Positions 11,962 through 22,696 of a stretch of DNA of 64,000 nucleotides are shown one piece after another. Origin of the DNA: Tetrapyrgos nigripes (Eukaryota > Basidiomycota > Agaricomycetes > Agaricales > Campanellaceae); the NCBI GenBank assembly GCA_013368315.1, contig JAACJM010000107.1, forward strand, positions 1 to 64,000. The letters are read 5' to 3'. Under the pieces are notes generated by a model, which worked only from the letters and a program-made list of their open reading frames with translations, was not told where the DNA came from and searched no databases. The translations under genes and the position numbers were made by a program. Each line of letters starts with the position of its first letter. The stretch's first letter is position 1.

Positions 11962-14900
11962 TGGTAGGTAGGTTTTCAGGGTCTCTTTCTATCACGGACA
12001 GAGAGCGTGAGGCAGAAATCGTTGTAAAGAAGTTGATGGGGCGTACCACTGCATCTGAGTACTATATATACTCAAGACATCTGCATGAACATGATTGGCT
12101 GCTGTTGAGTTGCTGTTGAGTATATAATGAAAAGCTATGGGCAAATCGCTTTGCGTAGAGATACGTTCGAAACTATTTGCAGAGTGAGAACCAGTGAGGA
12201 TCCAGCCACGAAAGAGTTGTTGTTCTCGGGCAACTAGAGCAGTGTAAGTAGTCATGTCACCAATCAGTCGTTCGCGAAAAGTTTTGAGAGACATTGCGAT
12301 TTGCAGTGGATATGGTTCTGTCAGTGTCACAGTGGGTCATGGGAAGACGGATCAAATCAAGTCTCGGTGAGTTCTAATTTGGTTCCAGTAATTTGTTCTG
12401 TCTTCGTCCGGCCTTCCTGCTTCAACTCGTATTCGCGGGTCTTTCGAGGCAATCAAGAACAGAAAGACCGCATAGCGTGTCAGATAAATAAGAGGAACAA
12501 GTAAGATATGTAGTAACTAAAACTCAACAGACGTAGTAGGATAATACACAAACAGGTTCCATGAATCATGCTTCATTGAATGCTAGCTATAGGTGGAAAA
12601 CGAGAATGACCAGACGGACAGACAAACGGACAAAACACGTTGATGAAAGAGTCAAGACACAAAACCACACCGGTAGAGAGAGATACACTAGACACGGACA
12701 CGGGTAAGGATAAGGAGACCGACGACTCGGAGGACAACATCAATCTGCTAGGCCAAAGTAGTAGTGTCTATATATAAGACGTAAAGGGATATTGCAAATG
12801 ATATCGATATCGGTATCATAAGGATACTACTAAGAGTACGAGAAGGATTGAACTTTTTAGGATAGAGATTAGTGAATAGGGAATAGAGGATTGAGTACCC
12901 AAGTGCCAACCATGGTCAGCATAACCCAAGCCCAAGCCCAACCTAAAAGATAATCCAAATCCCTACTCTCAACTCTCAATCTTCGGTTACCCATCAAGTA
13001 GTATTAGTCTCACCAAACCAAGACCACCCACGGTTCACATAACCGATACGCCGATGCGTAGTACTAGCACAAGAGGTACGGGTCCAGAGTCTGGAAATTG
13101 AGAGGCACGGACCTCTGAGTCTTGAATTTGAAAATTCCGGGCCAATGAGTCACGACCAAGAATCATACCCAACCTCCTACCCCCAATGACCAACGACCAA
13201 AAACCATCGACTAATGGTAATGCAAGGACCATACAGTAGAGGGTAGAAGGGTAGAAGATCTTGGGTCTTGGGTAGGTAGGTAGAAGCCTAAGGCGGAAAA
13301 AGGTGTAGACGCCGAAGCCGAACCGGACCCGGGAGCAAGAGAGATGAGCATTGGGTATTGGGCATTTGACATGAGGGTGTCAGTGTCGGTCGGTGAAACC
13401 GGGAATGGCAATGACAATCCCCAATCCCCAAGTACGGGATGATGACGACGACGACGACAAGATATGAAAGGATACGAGATGATACTAGTGAATCATGGCC
13501 GCGGCGTGGTGGTGAGATGTAAGAGGTAACAGACAAACTAGACTGTCATGAGTGACGGTGGTGTCGTGAGGTATAGAGGGGATGGACAAGCCAAGGTATC
13601 GCCATCCGTTCGTCCGTCATCGTTTTTGCTTCGCCGGCCATAAAGGTCAACTCGTCTCAACTCAATTCAAACTCAACGCATACAAGTCACTATCCAAGCT
13701 CCCGTTGCACCATTGCCCATGGTCGAACTACGTCCAATGCCCTCAATTCCCAATGCCCCGATACCTTCAATCCCCACTGCCCACTGCCCACGGTGCCCAT
13801 CCGTGCTTATGCCTATGCCTATGCCTATGATGTACGGTGACATGACATGCCCAACGAATCCAACGGGTCCAACTTTTGACGTTTAAGCGACATAGCCATG
13901 CCTATACCTATCGTCGTAGCGGCTGGCCAGTCATAGAAGCTTCAAGAAGGAAGGAAGGGAGAAGGAAGAAAGACGAATAGGAGGACGGTTGGATGGTTAG
14001 ACGGTTAGACGATTGTGGGGTGGACGATGGACAATTTTGAGGTTGGGTAGATACTAGATGATGGGCAGGCGGCCAGTAGATATGAATATGGGTGAGTGAT
14101 AGGGTGACTAGACCATGAGTCCCGAGTCCTAGTCATAACCATGACCAAAGTTGAAAGGACGTCGGACGTCGGCGGGACAGGATATTAGATGACTAGATAG
14201 TAGAGAGTGACCACGACCAACGAGCACCGCACTGCACCACACCACCGACCAACGAAGGATCCGACCTTTCAATGGCCAATGACCAATGACCAACTTGTGT
14301 GCCAAAGCCGACCCAACTATAAAGACGAGTGCCGGGTGCCGGTGACGACCAAGGTGCAAAGACGCAGATACAAGGCAGACAAAGCGAGCTCGAGGTCTAC
14401 AATCTACAGTCTACATATTCCCATTTTGCGTTACACGTTACGCGTTAGAGTTTTGCAAAGTGTAGAATATGGAGCATGGAGCATGGAGTCTGCGTCTGCA
14501 TCTGTGTCGGCGTAGTGTAGCGTTTGGAAAGTATATCGTGTATCGTTTCAGGTGTATCGTTTTCGTTCAAGTCTTGACTGAGTGTGTTGCGAGTGTGTTG
14601 CGAGCGTGAGTGTGAGTGTGTTGTGAGTGTGAAGGGTGAAGAGTGAGTGGGAAGACGACAGCGTTTCGGTTTCTGTTTCTGTTTTGTTTTGTTGACGACG
14701 TCCTGGGTGATGGATGGATGGATGGATGGATAGAAGAACGGTGAAGAGTGTTGTTAGGAACCGGGGATTGGGGATTGGGGAGAAGAAGATGATGGATGAT
14801 GGAATCATGGAAGGCGGGATACGGGATACGGCTGCAGTGCGCAGTGTTGTGTTGTGTTGCTTTGCTTCAAGGGATAGTATCCACTAGCCACTGCCAGCAC

Positions 14901-15460
14901 AAACAGAACAGAACAGATTACGAGAAATTGTTGAGAGAATTCGCGAAAGCCCAAGACGTAGCAAAAAGAAGAAAAGAAGGAAAAAAACAAAAACAAAAAC
15001 AGAAAAACAGAAAACGCGAAAAGGAATAGACCTCGAGAAGTGAAGTGACCAAAAAAAAAAAACTGGAAACAAAAAAATAGCCCAGCACAACAAGTAAAGA
15101 GTAAAGATTGAAAAGTTGAAAAGCAAAATAGTCAAAACGTGAAAATTGCAGACAGAGACAGAATGACACGAACACGACTAACTCAAAAATGACCAAGGCC
15201 ACGGGAACGGGAAGGGGGACGGAAGGTAGGATTAGAGTATAGAGTACGGAGTATGGGGTGTGGAGGAACCTGGAAGACGGGGACGGGACGGATGGAGAAG
15301 GAATGGGACGGGACGGGTATGAAGGGATACGAGATAAGACGGTGGGAACGATGAAAGGTTTTGGATGTACAGTGGAAGAAGTGTGTACAATGGTAACCAC
15401 TAGCACCAGCCCACCAGCCAAACCACCCATCAGCAACGTCGTTCAAGCTTCAAGCCTCAA
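11962..15460. other. DUF6535 copy 2 promoter region and spacer B
   Basis: No gene is seen. The region is homologous to spacer A in the same block order, but with a single copy of the purine-rich tandem unit near 14,930. Microsatellite-like stretches (acgacgacgacga near 13,450; ggatggatggatgg near 14,710) are present. Open frames here are composition artefacts. Confidence 0.7.
12056..12074. promoter_or_regulatory. Palindromic TATA-like element upstream of DUF6535 copy 2
   Basis: TGAGTACTATATATACTCA lies 95 bp upstream of the proposed start codon. Copies 3 and 6 carry a perfect 16-bp version, TGAGTATATATACTCA, about 108-109 bp upstream of their starts (copy 3 after subtracting the Tc1 insertion). 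Position and sequence suggest a core promoter element. Inference only. Confidence 0.5.
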
Positions 15461-16360
15461 GCCTGTTCCCCCATCGCACGATAATCATCCATCTCCTGAT
15501 CAAGGTCGTCTTTACTCTTCGCTACTACTTTCGATTTCGTGGTTCCGTTTACATTGCTATGTTGTTGTGCATGTGCTAGATGCACTTTGACAAACTGTAG
15601 TCTGCTTCTTTGGACGCTTGGGTCCCTCCTTATATCTCCGACGCGTGGATTGGGTGGATTGGGTGGAGTTGAAGTTGGGGGTGATGTTGATGTTGGGAGG
15701 GGTGAAAGATGAGGAGTATGTTGGGGGCATCATAGCAGCTACGGCGGCTTCTTGTCTTGGTAGGGAGTGGTTTTTAATTCTGAGACATTATTATCAGAAT
15801 AAGAGACGTGAATAAGAACGAGATGGAACGTACGATGAGAAGAACTAACCACTGCAATAGCATTACCCCTACCCTGGATTCTATCGATGAGAGAGGGAGG
15901 TGTGAAGATGAAGGTGTTTTGTCTGTTGTTATCTCTATTTTGATGGATCGGCCTGCATCCAATGCCCAGTTAGATGACAGTGTACTCAAAGAGACAATGG
16001 GACCCATTCACGTCCATCAAACAAAATTTTCCATCAGACTTGGCCTTGGTCATCGCTGCATCTTCTGCCCTCTGAAAACACGGCCGACCTTCTTTGGGAG
16101 TTATAAATGAGGAAGGATTCCTTGAGTGGGCTACGGTCTTTTTAAAGAGATCTTCGACCTCTTTCGCCTAGGTCGAAAGGGAGTTGGAGTAAGAGGATTT
16201 TGGAGCCTTATGTTTGTAGTGCTGCCCTGGAGTAGAGTGATGGTTGTTATTAGGACCGGTGGAATAGGGACCAGATGAAGACGAGTAACGCCAAGCAGAG
16301 GGGACTTGACTTGCATGGTTACCCACTAGTTGACGTTTTGGATGGAAGGAACGATAGCGA
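15461..16360 (-). pseudogene. ALYREF/Yra1-like copy B, degraded
   Basis: Homologous to the intact ALYREF at 38.1-39.0 kb and to copy A over its whole length, but with several frame-breaking changes: a shift just after the start region, deletions inside the RRM (KILLSQLPFDVGEKEVE equivalent, about 16,150-16,210), and a 2-4 bp loss in the C-terminal QTVQFVKVHP motif (about 15,590). Fragments such as RQEAAVAAMM and RRYKEGPKRPKKQT remain recognisable. Non-functional. Confidence 0.75.
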
Positions 16361-16396
16361 GCTGAGAGTCGAGTTGTCCTAAGAAGGAAACCCGCC

Positions 16397-17143
16397 TGGA
16401 TAATTCTATTCGCTAACCCTACCTAGTTCCAGCCGGTACCAAATGACGGCAGTACGGAAACCCGGAAGGCCTCCCTCGTTGAGCGAGAGACTCCCTCATT
16501 TTTTTCAGAGAGAACTTTACTAACTACCTCCTCTAGAAAGATGCTGGGGCCGTGGATGGTCTACTTTCATATACCTAGGCAGATTTCGGGGGGTCTCTAT
16601 GCTTGTCCGCAAAATCTGTACCTACGTCACTGAGTCACAGTCGCTGGCTGCAGCCTGAGCCAGCGCGATCTAAAGAGCACCGTCAGTTCTTGCATGGCTA
16701 TTCCGGCGCGACATAATATGTTAGGTACTGTAGTTCTAGAATACAGCGACATAGACATCTCGAACGTCTAGATTCAATGGGCACGCTGGCCGACGGTGAC
16801 CTATCTTTCTGCATAACCCATAGGTGGCTACTCAGAGGAGACTGGTGAAACAAAACGAGCGACACAATGACGCATAAGTGATTGTCCGAGTCGTGTATCC
16901 GGCCGGTCAGCGAATCTATTGGAGTCCTTTCCACAGTAAAACGCAAACAATGGAAAGAGAATGCAGGTCTCCGACATGGATTTGGTAGTTGACCAATAGT
17001 TGACTGGCATTCCGGGGTTTTGGACCACACGGAATTCACTCAAAGTCTCAGCAAAATGTGACCAGACTGAGATTACGTAGGAGTTGGCTGTTAGCCAACC
17101 CTACAGCAACCCCGCAAAGGGGGTTGGCGAATAGAATTTTCCA
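16397..17143. mobile_element. 747-bp non-autonomous DNA transposon with terminal inverted repeats
   Basis: The left end TGGATAATTCTATTCGC and the reverse complement of the right end TGGAAAATTCTATTCGC form inverted repeats of about 23 bp (extending through YAACCC). The flanks ACCCGCC (16,390-16,396) and ACTCGCC (17,144-17,150) look like a 7-bp (possibly 8-bp) target duplication with one mismatch. The uninterrupted ALYREF flank near 55,570-55,595 (reverse strand) reads ggaaactcaccttccttt, the expected empty site. A hairpin GTTGGCTGTTAGCCAAC lies near the right end. No transposase-like frame is seen inside. The superfamily is not assigned. Confidence 0.7.
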
Positions 17144-17498
17144 ACTCGCCTTCCTTTCTTTTGACACTCGGACAAAGCAATCGCAACGCTATCTGTGTCT
17201 TTATTTGCTGGGATGGGAATCTAGAGCAGTGCGTACACTATTCGCTTGTTCGTGAGCGTGAAGGCTTATATCCGTCCTATAGCACCTGCATACAGAATCC
17301 ACCCAATCTCCAAGCTTTACCTTGCGTCGCACTTTGCTCCGGTTTTTCGAAGCTAACTCGCGACTCTGCTTGAGTATCCTAAAAAGAAAGAGTCTCGACG
17401 AGCAGCAGAAGGATTTCACCATCAATTATTTTCATTCCATCTGATTTATACATACATACTACACATACATACTTAAAGTCTAGTTCTCAATCTCATCT
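17144..17498. other. 3' flank of DUF6535 copy 3
   Basis: Homologous to 752-1,178 and 8,573-8,982. No gene is seen. Confidence 0.6.
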
Positions 17499-20471
17499 TT
17501 ACTGAGAAACGGATGGTTCTTCCACAATTTCAGCGTCTCGAATAACCTCCATACATCGATCAACACATGCCTGCTCATACCACACCATGCCATTGAAATG
17601 AGGATCGTCTTTGTGAAGCTGTATGGCTTCTGCCAGGAGCTTCGCACTCTCCATATCCGTGATCCAGCACCAGTTGTGGCTGAGATCCCAGATGAAGTCG
17701 TGGAAAAGGTTCGACTTTGCAGATCCATTGGGGTGGTTCCAGGGACGGAGAGATATCAGCTCCATAACGCTCTTCGCAAAATGAAGTTGAACCATCTCGT
17801 ATATATGTCCTTGGTATAGTACAATCGAATTCCAAATGTTGGCCCAGTCACCGAAAAGTTTGTCCCCGGAATTCGTAGTCACGAGGTTAATGTATTTGGT
17901 CGCAATGAGAAGATGCATGGAAAACACGTAGTCTTGGACTTCGGTGATCCAGTGCTGGTACACGTCGGGTGGGCAAGGTAAAGGACATTCGGGAACAGGC
18001 GTCTTGGGTAACAGTCTTTGACCGAGGGCGTGTATATTGTCCATGGTTGGGGTAATGAAGGAGGAAATGTCATGATTATTTGCCATATCACGGCCGCGCG
18101 AAAGATGTTCCAGTTTCTTGATGACGTCTTTACAGAGGATGCGTTCGGTATGCGTTGACTGTAAGAACCACCAGCGGTCCTGAGTGAAGTTGGTAGATGC
18201 TGTTGGTATGAGTCCGAAAATTCCCTTTGCGAATGACAATAACCGAGGGGAGACCGTGGACTCGCCAAAACCCAAGTTGTAATATAATCTACCCAACCCT
18301 ATCATAGACCAGTTAACGAGGTCATGAGCGCCAGCACTTTCAGCACTGGTAAAATCCAGAAATATGCACTGTTCCAAAAGACAAGCCAAGTCACCCTCTC
18401 TGAGCAACTTCCCCTGATAGAAGGTGCAGTTATAGAGATACTTGTATAATACAAGCCTGGACTCGACGGCTCCAGTAAAATGCAATGCCTGTTTGGTTGA
18501 GAATAGAAGCCTGAACACCAGAATGAAGAGCTCAGGCAAAACAGACTCGGGGGATGTCGAGGTGCTTTGGAGTAGATAGGTAGCCTGCGCTTCATCTTCC
18601 TCTATGTCGAGGGATTGGTCGAAGACTTTGGACTTGGGTATCTCTGGTATGATTGAGTATATAAGGGTCAATGTCATATCCATCTCAAAAGGTACCAAGC
18701 TGGCACGTGTGACCTCTAAGAGGAACTGACTGAGCACAGATATCAGCGCGGCTTTCCAGCGTGACATGTCCATGAGTTGCGCGATGTGTTCTTGCGCCCG
18801 CTGCACCAGATCAGCAGCCTCGGTTTCCATCATGCCTGACCTACAAGCATATGAAAGAGTGCTGCCGAGTTGCTCGAAGTGGTCTGTGAATTTCTCCGAG
18901 GTCCAATCGATGTCTTCTTGAGACAAGTTGGTGAAGATAGACCTGGCTTCTGCAAGTCGCTCGGTGTTGGCCTTTGGAGAACACAGTGTCTTGGACATCC
19001 ATTCTATGCACAGGCTGAAGCCCTGTACTCTGCTGGTTCATAGTGCTGTGATTGTCGAGATGAGGTGACCTTTCGGTAAGGAAGGTAAAGAAGACAGCAA
19101 TTCCAGCAGGTCACACTGGAACCAAAAGACCGGATATTGGCTGTAGTCGGACCCTATGTTCTCCACAGCATGACGAATGACCAACCGGGCGAAGGAGTTG
19201 AGGGTGGAAAGGCAAAGCTGCATGTTGCAAACTTGATGTTGAGGGTCTCCTGTCAAAGACCCTGAGGCAGAAATGAAGTGTTGTATATGCGATATCATGT
19301 TCTTCTCGGGGTCCGACGACTGAATAAGAGGGGCAACAATCCCGAAATTTTGGAGGCGCACGCCACTAGCTTGTGGACTAGTGATGGCTTCAAAGACGGC
19401 CTCAAGCATGGGGACAAGCTCTGTATCATGATCCATCGATTTCATTGTAAACTCCATACATCGACCATCCCAATCTGGCGATTTGTGCAGTGACTTCTCA
19501 ATCATTGCCTTGGTAAGGCTGAGGTCATCGTCTGACAAGCCGTGCTTTTGCACAGCAAAGCCATTGGTTATGCGCCAGAAAAGATTTGAAAGCGGGGTAC
19601 AATAGGGTGTGTCAAGGGATAGCAATGGATGGAGGGTGAGAGCCGAATAGATGAGCACGAAGATGAACAACACGCATGCCATGAGAATTGTGAGAGGGAG
19701 ATTCACTGGTAGCAGGAATGCGACTAAACCTGCAAAAAAAAAGAATAGGGAAATGTGCAGCAGGATTGGGATGACATCAACGAATGTGTGCAACCCAAAA
19801 CATCGTAATCCAAAGTAGGAGAAAGCGAGCACTCTTGCTTGAACGACAGGCGATGGCCACATTGTGGTCTTGTGCAAAAAGTCTCGAGTCCACTGCTGTA
19901 CGAATGTTGCCAGCAGGGAGCAAGTGAGGGCTAATGTGAGACTGAGGAACCAAAGCATGTTGCAAATTAAGGATGATGTCATGGGTTTGAAGGACGTGTC
20001 AGGAAGTCCAACCGTCATCGTTGTCCCATTTGATGACGCGAGTTGCAAAGATATCATGGTGGTAAGCAGGGATGTGGTTAGATCTGCTGGATCCAGTTGT
20101 AGCTTTTTGTAGCTCTCGACGATAAGGGCAGTAAGAGTGGCCGAATAAAGAGCAGACTAGGATTTTTTCAGGAGGCTGAAGCGATATAAGAATAAAAAGA
20201 GACGCACAAAAAGTAGCATTCCTTCCATGTCACCTTTCCAGCCTTTAAGAAGAGCCTTGTCGTATTCGTGGGCTTGGCTGATGTACACATTCCAGAGCTT
20301 GAAGCACGCATCATCATCTGAAGTCGGTTTGAACTGTCCTGGATGTTTTTCTGTGTGCTTCATTAGAAACACAAACCACTTTTTAAAATTTGATTACTTA
20401 CTGGCACCACGAGTATCAGACCGGTTCTCATTCTTTTCCAAATTGGGTTGAGATGAATGGTGAGCAGACAT
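17499..20471 (-). pseudogene. DUF6535 membrane protein, copy 3 (one nonsense codon, promoter displaced)
   Basis: Exons 20,402-20,471 (starts MSAHHSSQPN), 20,208-20,338 and 17,499-20,156 would encode about 950 aa with the usual four membrane segments and C-terminus EPSVSQ. A single in-frame TGA at 19,038-19,040 replaces the CGA arginine codon of the ALRTSR motif found in copies 1 and 2, splitting the gene; the rest is open. In addition, a Tc1/mariner copy begins a few bases upstream of the ATG and pushes the TATA-like palindrome about 1.6 kb away. Readthrough, or a truncated about 370-residue membrane-anchored product, cannot be excluded, but a silenced pseudogene is the simplest reading. Confidence 0.85.
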
Positions 20472-20476
20472 TGGTA

Positions 20477-20545
20477 CAGTAGCTGCGAAAATTGATGCGG
20501 CTTCCTGTTTTGGAAGGTGGCAGTGCAGACGCGTCATCCAATGTT
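20477..20545 (+). repeat. Tc1 left terminal inverted repeat (69 bp)
   Basis: Starts CAGTAGCTGCGAAAATTG and is the exact reverse complement of 21,890-21,958. Confidence 0.95.
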
Positions 20546-20703
20546 GTCCTCAATGTACTGGTCGTCGCAATGCAAGCAGAATGAGCGGAAAGGCACAATA
20601 GGCCACGAAAACTTATATACAGATAATTTACACTACAATACATGCAACTGTGCCCAAAAAATCAGAGTGTCTGCGATAGAATCCATGCAATTCTGCTAAT
20701 CTT

Positions 20704-21798
20704 CTAATACTTGATAGCAAAGCCTTCAACCTCCTTCAGCATGACAAGACGGCGAGGGAATGACTTGTAGGTCTTTATGACATAGGGTTGGAAGTCCTTG
20801 GAATGCCAGACCTCATAAATCCGAACCCACAGCTCGTCAGAAGTCTCGGGACGAGGTATAGTTTTTCGGACAGCATCATCTAATCCTTTCCACACATTTT
20901 CGATGGGAGAGAGGTCAGGGGATTGGGCGGGCCAAGGGAGAGTCTGAATGTGATGGTCCTGGAGCCATTTCTGGGCTAGTTTGGATTTGTGCTTGGGGTC
21001 GTTGTCCTGCTGGAAGATGAAAGCAGGATAAGACAGCCCAAATCTATCTGCTGTCTTGAGCAAGGCAGCCTCAAAAATTTCAACAAGCTGCTCCTTATTC
21101 AGATTCCCTTCAACCCTCGCAATCTCTCCAGTACCCCATTGTGTGATACACCCCCAGACATTGAGCTCCCCCTTGTCCTTGCCTTTGCCCACTCCATGCT
21201 TCATTGTCCCTTGCACGTTCCTTGGTGCTAGCCTATCCTGTCCTCTCCTTCTGCGACAGTACCTTATCCCATCAGAACCATGGATCTTGAACTTTTTTTC
21301 ATCAGAAAAGAAGACGTGGGCCTTGAGGAACGTGACAGTGTCAATCCAAAGCTGATGTTGGAGCGCAAATGAAAGGCGAGCATCAATGTGGTGAGGTTTG
21401 AGCAGGGGCTTTTTGGGCTCAACGAAGCCAATGAGACCAGCTTTGTTAAGGGTGTCTTGGACAGTTCGAAGAGGGATATGGGGAAAATAGCGCCGCTGGA
21501 GGTCCGAGGCATCCTGTGCTCTGTCATTATCAAATAACCGCTCAGCCATCTCAATGTCCTCCTTAGACATGACTTTTGGGCGTCCTGGCCGCTCAGCTTT
21601 GAGATAGCAGTTCCCATCATTCCCCTTCACTGCCCTGTAGTTCCTCTGGAGTGTGTCCCTGCTGATCCCTGTTCCCTGAAACTCTTCCTGCTCCAAAATC
21701 TCGTCATAGGTGAGGTGCATCTTGTCTTTGTAAATAGTGAGTGCCTTTCGTTTCGTAGGGGTGCATTTCACGTAGTTCCGTTTCTCGTCTGGTGCCAT
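20704..21798 (-). CDS. Tc1-like transposase (DD34E)
   Basis: This 364-aa enzyme cuts the transposon at its inverted repeats and inserts it at TA. The start at 21,798 (MAPDEKRNYV) is preferred; an in-frame upstream ATG at 21,918 lies inside the inverted repeat and would add 40 residues of atypical sequence. The N-terminal half has helix-turn-helix-like DNA-binding segments (GISRDTLQRNYRAVK about 44-58; GRPKVMSKEDIEMAERLF about 72-89), with GRPK resembling the GRPR motif of the family. The catalytic domain shows D166 (FFSDEKKF), D265 (QQDNDPKH) and E300 (SPIENVW) with exactly 34 residues between the last two, the DD34E arrangement of Tc1. No stop or frameshift interrupts it. Confidence 0.95.
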   Translation of the reverse strand: MAPDEKRNYVKCTPTKRKALTIYKDKMHLTYDEILEQEEFQGTGISRDTLQRNYRAVKGNDGNCYLKAERPGRPKVMSKEDIEMAERLFDNDRAQDASDLQRRYFPHIPLRTVQDTLNKAGLIGFVEPKKPLLKPHHIDARLSFALQHQLWIDTVTFLKAHVFFSDEKKFKIHGSDGIRYCRRRRGQDRLAPRNVQGTMKHGVGKGKDKGELNVWGCITQWGTGEIARVEGNLNKEQLVEIFEAALLKTADRFGLSYPAFIFQQDNDPKHKSKLAQKWLQDHHIQTLPWPAQSPDLSPIENVWKGLDDAVRKTIPRPETSDELWVRIYEVWHSKDFQPYVIKTYKSFPRRLVMLKEVEGFAIKY

Positions 21799-21889
21799 GA
21801 TGGCAGAGAGGTCTCGGATAGAGAAAAACACGTTGTATAACCGATACATGAGGTAAATTTTACGCGGTACAAGGAGGCGAAGGTACTCG

Positions 21890-21958
21890 AACATTGGATG
21901 ACGCGTCTGCACTGCCACCTTCCAAAACAGGAAGCCGCATCAATTTTCGCAGCTACTG
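21890..21958 (-). repeat. Tc1 right terminal inverted repeat (69 bp)
   Basis: Exact reverse complement of 20,477-20,545; contains the upstream in-frame ATG of the transposase frame. Confidence 0.95.
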
Positions 21959-22696
21959 TAGGTAGTTTTCAGTGTCTACTTTCTATCCTGACAGAGAGTG
22001 AGGCAGAAATCGTTGTAAAGAACTTGATGGGGCATACCATTGTGAGGCAGCATCTAAAATGTCTGAGTATATATACTCAAGACATCTGCATGAGCGTGAT
22101 TGGCTGCTGTTGAGTGTATGATGAAAAGCTATGGCAATTCATTTCGTGTGGAGATAACGAGGCCTGTTCGAACTATTTGCAGAGTGAGGACCAGCGAGGA
22201 CCCGGAACCACAAAAGAGTTGTTGTTTTGGGGCAACTAGAGCAGCGGAAATAGTCATGTCACCAGTGGTTCACGGAGAGTTTGGGAGTCATGGAAAGACA
22301 GATCAAATTGAGTCTCAGTGAGTTCTAATTTGGTTCTAGTAATTTGTTCTGTCTTCGTCAGGCTTCCTTGCTTTAGCTCACATCACTGGTCTTGGGAGGC
22401 AATCAAGAACCGAAAGACCACATATCGTGTCGGATAAATAAGAGGAAAAAGTAAGATATATAGTAAGATACTAAACCTAAAAAGTAGGATAATACACAGG
22501 CTTCAATGTTCATGCTTCATGGAGTGCTCGCTATAGGTGGAAAACGAGAACGAGAACGAGAACGAGAACGACAGACATTGAGAATGACCAGACAGACAAA
22601 TGGACAAAACATGCAGTCGAAGAGTCAAGACGCAGCCCAATACCCAATTGCCAACCATGACCAGCATGACCCAAGCCCAAGTCCAACCTAACGTAA
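21959..22696. other. 5' flank of DUF6535 copy 3 and start of a spacer (unit C, truncated)
   Basis: No gene is seen. It continues the DUF6535 promoter homology after the Tc1 insertion, then about 200 bp of the low-complexity spacer (caacctaacgtaac at about 22,684). Homology to spacers A and B ends abruptly near 22,696, the left border of a foreign block. Confidence 0.75.
22064..22079. promoter_or_regulatory. Palindromic TATA-like element, DUF6535 copy 3 promoter, separated by Tc1
   Basis: TGAGTATATATACTCA is a perfect 16-bp palindrome. Without the Tc1 element it would lie about 109 bp before the copy 3 start codon, the same spacing as in copy 6; with the element it lies about 1.6 kb away. Confidence 0.55.

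Larger units (their letters stand above)
20477..21958 (-). mobile_element. Tc1/mariner transposon, 1,482 bp, apparently complete
   Basis: Perfect 69-bp inverted repeats (20,477-20,545 and 21,890-21,958; ends CAGTAGCTGCG) are flanked by TA on both sides (20,475-20,476 and 21,959-21,960), the Tc1/mariner target duplication. The uninterrupted site is seen upstream of DUF6535 copy 2 at about 11,951-11,980 (gagcaggcattggtaggtag), against gagcagacattgg-TA-element-TA-ggtag here. Identical repeats and an intact transposase frame indicate recent insertion and possible activity. Confidence 0.95.

Noticed and set aside
16600..16700. Possible tRNA or small RNA gene near the tggctgcagcctgagccagc hairpin
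   Set aside because: A short hairpin exists, but no cloverleaf, A/B box or anticodon arm can be built.
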